Shown piece after piece: positions 59,481-64,000 of a stretch of 64,000 nucleotides of DNA. Origin of the DNA: Paramacrobiotus metropolitanus (Eukaryota > Tardigrada > Eutardigrada > Parachela > Macrobiotidae); the NCBI RefSeq assembly GCF_019649055.1, contig NW_026570242.1:434001-498000 (forward strand), given 5' to 3'. The notes under the pieces are model-generated. The model was given only the letters and a program-made list of their open reading frames with translations, was not told where the DNA came from and made no database searches. Within the stretch, counting starts at the first letter, position 1; each line of letters starts with the position of its first letter. Position numbers and translations under genes: made by a program.

Positions 59481-60059
59481 TCATCGGGAATTTCGACGGT
59501 TTATTATACAACTTGACGGTATTCTGTTGCAGAATACGATATCATGCAATCGTTGTGTGTCTACATTTTCACCCAGAATGTCTTCGATAGTAAAACCAGA
59601 TGAGAAAGGTCGCAACCATTGTTTCGGCAGCATCCGCTCTAACATAGGGATTCTTCGTGTCGCTTCGGCCAGCCTGTTTACCCAGTTCGGAATTCGACGG
59701 CCACACAACATGTAAGCCAAATGGCTGGAGAAGTGATTACAATTGCGCGACACCAGATTGTACTGGCATCCGAGCCATTCTTTTGACAAGTGCTTCAGCA
59801 ATCCGTCCACCTCGCGGCTGTCCATGGTAGTGTAGCCGAGAAATACCGTTTCTTTGTAGTGAAATTTCTCTCCTAATTCACTTTCATCTTTTGGAATCTT
59901 TTGCAATAACCCACTAAACTCGAACGGATGACCGCCATAGCCGTATTCGTTTCCGAATACTTCAACTCCCGAGTGATAAAATCCCAATCCTAAACCATGC
60001 GTGTAGTTATTAGTCCAGAATATATCGTACACATGAAGCTGTACGGGGGCTGGTGCCAT
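59481..60059 (-). CDS. DeSI-2/PPPDE-family desumoylating isopeptidase
   Basis: A single-exon protein of 192 residues. The PPPDE fold is clear from VYDIFWTNNYTHGLGLGFYH followed by SGVEVFGNEYGYGGHPF. The catalytic His29 is in FYHSGVEV and the catalytic Cys107 in SRNCNHFSS. The region LCGRRIPNWVNRLA is nearly identical to the human DESI2 motif LCGKEIPRWINRLA. Members remove SUMO, ubiquitin or acyl groups from proteins in cytosol or nucleus; which activity applies here cannot be read from sequence. The C-terminal ~35 residues after LPKQWLRPF are divergent. No introns are seen in the coding part, unlike its neighbours. Confidence 0.9.
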   Translation of the reverse strand: MAPAPVQLHVYDIFWTNNYTHGLGLGFYHSGVEVFGNEYGYGGHPFEFSGLLQKIPKDESELGEKFHYKETVFLGYTTMDSREVDGLLKHLSKEWLGCQYNLVSRNCNHFSSHLAYMLCGRRIPNWVNRLAEATRRIPMLERMLPKQWLRPFSSGFTIEDILGENVDTQRLHDIVFCNRIPSSCIINRRNSR

Positions 60060-60671
60060 TTATTTCAAAGGCTGTATTACAGTTTTACATAGTACACAAT
60101 GAAGGACTAAGTTGACGCTTACCCGCCTTCGCGGAACATGATGCTGACTTAACGAACCCGCTCTCAAGAGTGACCAGAGTGACCTTGATTGAGTCCTCGT
60201 ATCTCAGTCCTCGTCCTTGATCAAAACTGATGCCTCGATTTCGAACAGTAACACGATTGGAATTTTCGAAGACGTCATAATTAGTCATAATTATGAAATG
60301 ATTTTGAATACATACGAGATAATATAGATAATTGTTACAAATACTTCAGAGAACGAAGATCTTCGAATTTTATGTGACTGTGCAAAGGTCTCACGCACTT
60401 TTTTACTGTATTTGCATTCACTTTTGTATTAGTCTGTTTGGCCACACTGTCTTTGTTGCCGAATCGGCCCTAAGTTTCTTTGCCAAATTTTATATTCCGA
60501 TTCCGTACGGCTACCGAAATATCGATTGATCTGACACGTTATCGACTCATCAACCCATTTGAGGTCGATGTGAAGCAAAAGCAAATGAACCTGCGGTACA
60601 CTAAAATAAAAGATGGAAACAACAGGAAAGACTAACTAAGATCACGAGAATAGTTTTACTGCTACAAAACC
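60060..60671. other. Spacer, no gene seen
   Basis: Presumed promoter of the DeSI gene and 3' UTR of the tetraspan gene. A 67-codon minus frame at 60085-60288 is not supported by any domain or splice. Confidence 0.4.
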
Positions 60672-61380
60672 TTATGCGTCAGTGACAGTAGCAGTAGTTC
60701 CCTTCTGATCCAGACTGGCATCGGAAGAAGCGCTTGGCGAGGGTTGTGGTACGACAGGTGCTGCTGGGGCACCTCCCTGGTCCCGTCGGCAACAGGCATA
60801 AATGCTTGTAATTATCAACTGAACCAATGATGTCAAAAACAGAAAAACAAAAAGGACGGCTTTTGCCATGAATATTGCCAGTACTGCGTCAGCGCCACCT
60901 CTCCCACCACCACCTGATCGCGTAGAAGATGAACCTCCACCGGCAGCTGAAAATACAAATAAAGTACCGCCCATCCCACCCAGAGATATAGCAACTAGCA
61001 CAAAGCTCATGTTGAGTGCCGTTGCTAATTGGCACATGCGATCGTATTGGTTAAGGCCTGCTTTGATCCCGAACGACCCGGCCACCATTCCATAAATGCT
61101 AACCCAGAAGGCCATTCCTCCAAACAAAAGGAACGAAGATTCTATATCTGGAAAAAAAACGCAAACATGTGCCAAATGCCACAAAAATATCATAAAGCAA
61201 ACGTTCCTACCTCAAAAGACAAGTTTCAAGAATTTTGTTACTGTATTTCTACGTTGTCTGATTACGTCAATTTCACGTACGTGATTAAAACTTACAAATA
61301 CAATCGCAAACAAACAAGCAGAAGGCAAAGAATATCTGCACACTTCCGACAACTATCAGGCTCCTTATTTTCTCCGCCAT
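60672..61380 (-). CDS. CD20/MS4A-like four-transmembrane protein
   Basis: Exon 1 (61380-61296) and exon 2 (61147-60672) join in phase 1 to give 186 residues. Four hydrophobic helices are visible at roughly residues 7-28, 33-55, 70-98 and 118-143. The block AFWVSIYGMVAGSFGIKAG followed by CQLATALNMSFVLVAIS resembles helices 2-3 of the CD20-like family. A Gly/Ser-rich loop (GGGSSSTRSGGGGRGG) separates helices 3 and 4. The cytosolic tail begins CCRRD, a possible palmitoylation site, and is Pro/Ser-rich. The family call is tentative; MARVEL-type tetraspans are an alternative. Confidence 0.6.
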
Positions 61381-61913
61381 TCTATCCGCTATAGATTAGC
61401 CAAGGCCGCCAGGTTAAAAGAAGATTTGGATAGTAGTTTGAATACTGAAATGTTTCAAACACTTTCAATAACCAAACAAATTATCGATCCCGACAATGTG
61501 AAGCAAAGGCATGAAAAATGCTTTAAAACCAGCACATTGGCGATTTTTATGTAGCAACATTTGTTATGCAACAGCATTATTGTGCTTACAGGATAATGTC
61601 GAATGAGTTTATTTACAGTATATCATAAAGCGATCAACGTTTCGGTGATCAATGCAAAACTGATAATTTTAATATTATAAACACCAAATATCACTAAAAG
61701 TGGCAAAGGCAGCAATAACACGGCAGAAATATCTTCCATGATTAGCCATTGGCTAACAATTTAAATCAACATTAAACCATGCAATAGAATTCGTGCCAGA
61801 TCACGATAAGATGCTTTCTCGAACGGCAGGCAAGACTTGGTTCGGGTGCAAAACGTTTTCGGTGTTCACTCTACGGGATTCCAGCAGTTGTTTATACACC
61901 TGCCGTATCGTCG
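61381..61913. other. Spacer, no gene seen
   Basis: AT-rich apart from the last 120 nt, where the minus strand stays open (VYKQLLESRRVNTENVLHPN); that may be an extra exon of the gene to the right. Confidence 0.35.
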
Positions 61914-63282
61914 TTAGTCGTTACCGACTAACAGCGGCGTTTTTGCAGTGGTCGAGATGCCGTATTGGATTCCCCGTTGTCTCGTTGGATGTCTTTGGGA
62001 CAAACCTTTCGTTTCACACAGTTTCGTTAACGCACACGAGCGCATGCTGAGCGGCTTTCCAGAAGTTGCTGGCTGTAAATCACAAAAGAGTCACAAGAAG
62101 GCTGTAGCGATGGGAGTTTCAAGTCCTACGTAGAATATCATTTACTTACGAATTAATTGCTTCCTATCGAATTTCTATCACCCGGTCTATGCTTTAAACC
62201 GTCCTTCGGGTGATTAGGCGATTTCATTCCACAAGCCTCCACCAGCTCTATTTGCTCACTCGGGAAGCATGTGTAATGGCACTTTCCGTAAAACCGTAGC
62301 GAAAATCGGCAGACTCCACAGGAACGGTTGGCGTTGTATTGCGTGGCCCCATGGCTTCGTGCACCAACCGTCCCAGACGCCGTAAACGTTTCCACCCAGC
62401 ATGGCGTATACCTCTCGATCTGTGATGATGCTCTCCGGTATCGACTGTGGGTTCCTGCACGATGGATGTACCTGACATAACGGGGTGCAACGAATGCTGT
62501 GCATCGCGACCGTTGGCTAATCCGTTCAGTGTAAACTGCACTTCAATAACATTCTCTTCCATTGGATGCCGCAGTAAATAGGATTGAATCTTTAACGTCT
62601 CTTGACTCTGCGGCATCAAGGTTGATTGATACTGCGCAGATTGTATGGGCAGCTGAAGATGCGATGGTTGCACAACGTTTTCAGTTGTATTTGTCGTTTT
62701 TGCTTCGGTAGTGGAAGGCTGGTTTTCCAGATCCATCGTCATGATGCTGGGATGCGAAATGGTGTCCCTCGGCGTGTGATGTTTACTCCAGTAACCAGTC
62801 AATAAATTGCTCATGCTTTGTAGAACTATTTCGTCAGGAATCTGCTTTAATGTTTCGTAGAAATTCCGATAAATGGTGGTCATGATTTCGCCTAACAAAA
62901 CAGCAAATTCCCTTTGCGATCCACTAGCCGACTTGCGTCGCATGATTTCCAATTTGCGCAGTATATCCAGACTAAGCAATTCATGAAAAGCGCTGCAATC
63001 GGCTTTGTTGGAGGCCATTTGATGATGAAACCTAAGCAGCTCCACCACGAAGGCTGGAACTTTTACCCCAGCCATGACCAACAGTAAAGATGCGATTTTT
63101 TCATAGACATTTGGATCAGACGGTGACAGGTCTTGCCCATGATGTGCTACACACCACCACACATAGTTCGCGTTAGCACTCTGCAAGGGGTCACCGGTTT
63201 TGTGATGGTGTTTTTCCTTTTCATGCGACGTATGACCTTCCGGAGAGACAGGAGCGCATAAACCGCTCTGAGGATCCATCAC
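61914..63282 (-). CDS. Orphan protein, about 393 residues, probably two exons
   Basis: Exon 1 is 63282-62260 and exon 2 is 62072-61914, joined in phase 0 by a GTGAGC donor and a TTACAG acceptor. Without that splice, exon 1 reads on two codons to a stop at 62248. Residues 1-35 are His/Lys-rich. Residues ~38-175 look helical and globular (YVWWCVAHHGQ, KIASLLLVMAGVKVPAFVVE, FAVLLGEIMTTIYRNFYETL). The rest is Ser/Thr/Gln-rich and disordered with a basic patch (RHAGWKRLRRLGRL). I recognise no family. The 3' end is uncertain because another frame at 62153-62395 is also open. Confidence 0.5.
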
Positions 63283-64000
63283 TTAGATGAGTTTATTGAA
63301 CTGGACTGCCAATCAATTTCCAGTTCGTCCAGTAGAGCGGAAGCCCAAACGTCCACCACCACTGCAACGAATAACGCGATGGTATTGCATTAAGCAGAAA
63401 TTACCGTGACTTAGCAAGCGTTTTATGGTTTCACTGGTTGCAGTAGAGATTGTACTGTAGTCTTAACTTTTAATCATGTATGCCTGCTAGTAGGCACAAT
63501 ACAGTAGGAACACTTGATTATTATATTTTTATTTTTGCTTTGTTTGCAGTTTAATAGGAAGTACTTAAGTTTTGCTATTTTTCTGAAACTTATTGCTTGG
63601 CAACTAGCGATGTTACCTATTCCTTTCCTTCTTTCAGTGTGGTTCAGTTGTATGGGTGATCGTATTCATCTGATCGTCGTCTGGGTAAGCACACGAAAGG
63701 ACTCTCAAGTTTACATGATGTTCTTGTACAAGACTTAGTACAGTAAGCACTCAAATCCATATTGTGCAAGCAAGGCACCACAAATATGAACATTAGTGAT
63801 TAGTGCCTAATTATCGTACAGTGAGTGCGTTAATATTTATTTACAGAAATGAGTAATAGTATGTTTACCGTGGACCTGCAGCTGCAGTGCGTTACTGTAA
63901 GGAATAAATACCAGATTCCTGACTACCCTGATTTTATTGCGTTGACCGTATAGTAAAGGTTACGGTGATCAGCGGCTAGCTGATACAATTGGCAAAGGTT
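63283..64000. other. Spacer to the window end, no gene seen
   Basis: Upstream flank of the orphan gene. A T-rich plus-strand frame at 63514-63738 is preceded by TTTGTTTGCAG and could be an exon of a gene beyond the window, but nothing supports it further. Confidence 0.3.

Noticed and set aside
60085-60288. 67-codon minus frame upstream of the DeSI gene
   Set aside because: There is no domain and no splice that extends the DeSI reading frame, which already starts at a good ATG.

Overview
This is an intron-rich animal (metazoan) genomic window. Introns are mostly 44-90 nt with GTAAGT/GTATGT-like donors, genes lie on both strands, and spacers are AT-rich. Every spliced model below was built by eye. 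A model was accepted when its reading frame closed across all junctions, so exon ends are predictions and not transcript evidence. A CRF/DH44-type peptide hormone, a DNAH7-class axonemal dynein, an AIFM3-type Rieske oxidoreductase and several lineage-restricted secreted proteins point to an ecdysozoan invertebrate. The compact style would suit a tardigrade, but that placement is inference.

Layout. 0-3 kb: a decayed Tc1/mariner copy and degenerate repeats. 3-6 kb: a cysteine-rich membrane-anchored or secreted orphan (-) and a DH44/CRF-like prohormone (+). 7.3-12.9 kb: a 14-exon gene (-) for a 1,521-residue protein, a huge Ser/Gly-rich disordered part fused to a kelch propeller. 13.9-14.6 kb: a small orphan (-). 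14.6-19.1 kb: a gene-poor AT-rich spacer with perfect hairpins. 19.2-21.3 kb: a BTB-BACK protein (+). 22.3-26.4 kb: an 18-exon AIFM3-like gene (-) whose last codons and stop lie inside a MITE. 27.6-28.7 kb: a basic orphan (-). 29.6-31.3 kb: an LPCAT-like acyltransferase (+), convergent with a 13.9-kb dynein heavy chain gene (-) at 31.6-45.5 kb. 46 kb: a doubtful Gln/Gly-rich micro-gene. 47.8-49.8 kb: a secreted EGF protein (+). 50.1-51.4 kb: a partly resolved chromo-barrel-like gene (-). 51.9-52.1 kb: a MITE. 53.5-55.7 kb: a secreted glycoprotein ending in a phage tail-collar domain (+). 57.4-59.2 kb: a TMED4/9-type p24 cargo receptor (-) with a mariner-like element in its third intron. 59.5-60.1 kb: a DeSI/PPPDE peptidase (-). 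60.7-61.4 kb: a CD20-like tetraspan (-). 61.9-63.3 kb: an orphan (-).

The genes do not form one pathway. The most unusual items are the intron-bearing animal gene with a C-terminal phage tail-collar domain, the very long Ser/Gly-rich kelch fusion, and the MITE that supplies the C-terminus of the AIFM3-like protein. Several fold-back repeats, one with a perfect 37-bp stem and a 4-nt loop, are also worth attention.
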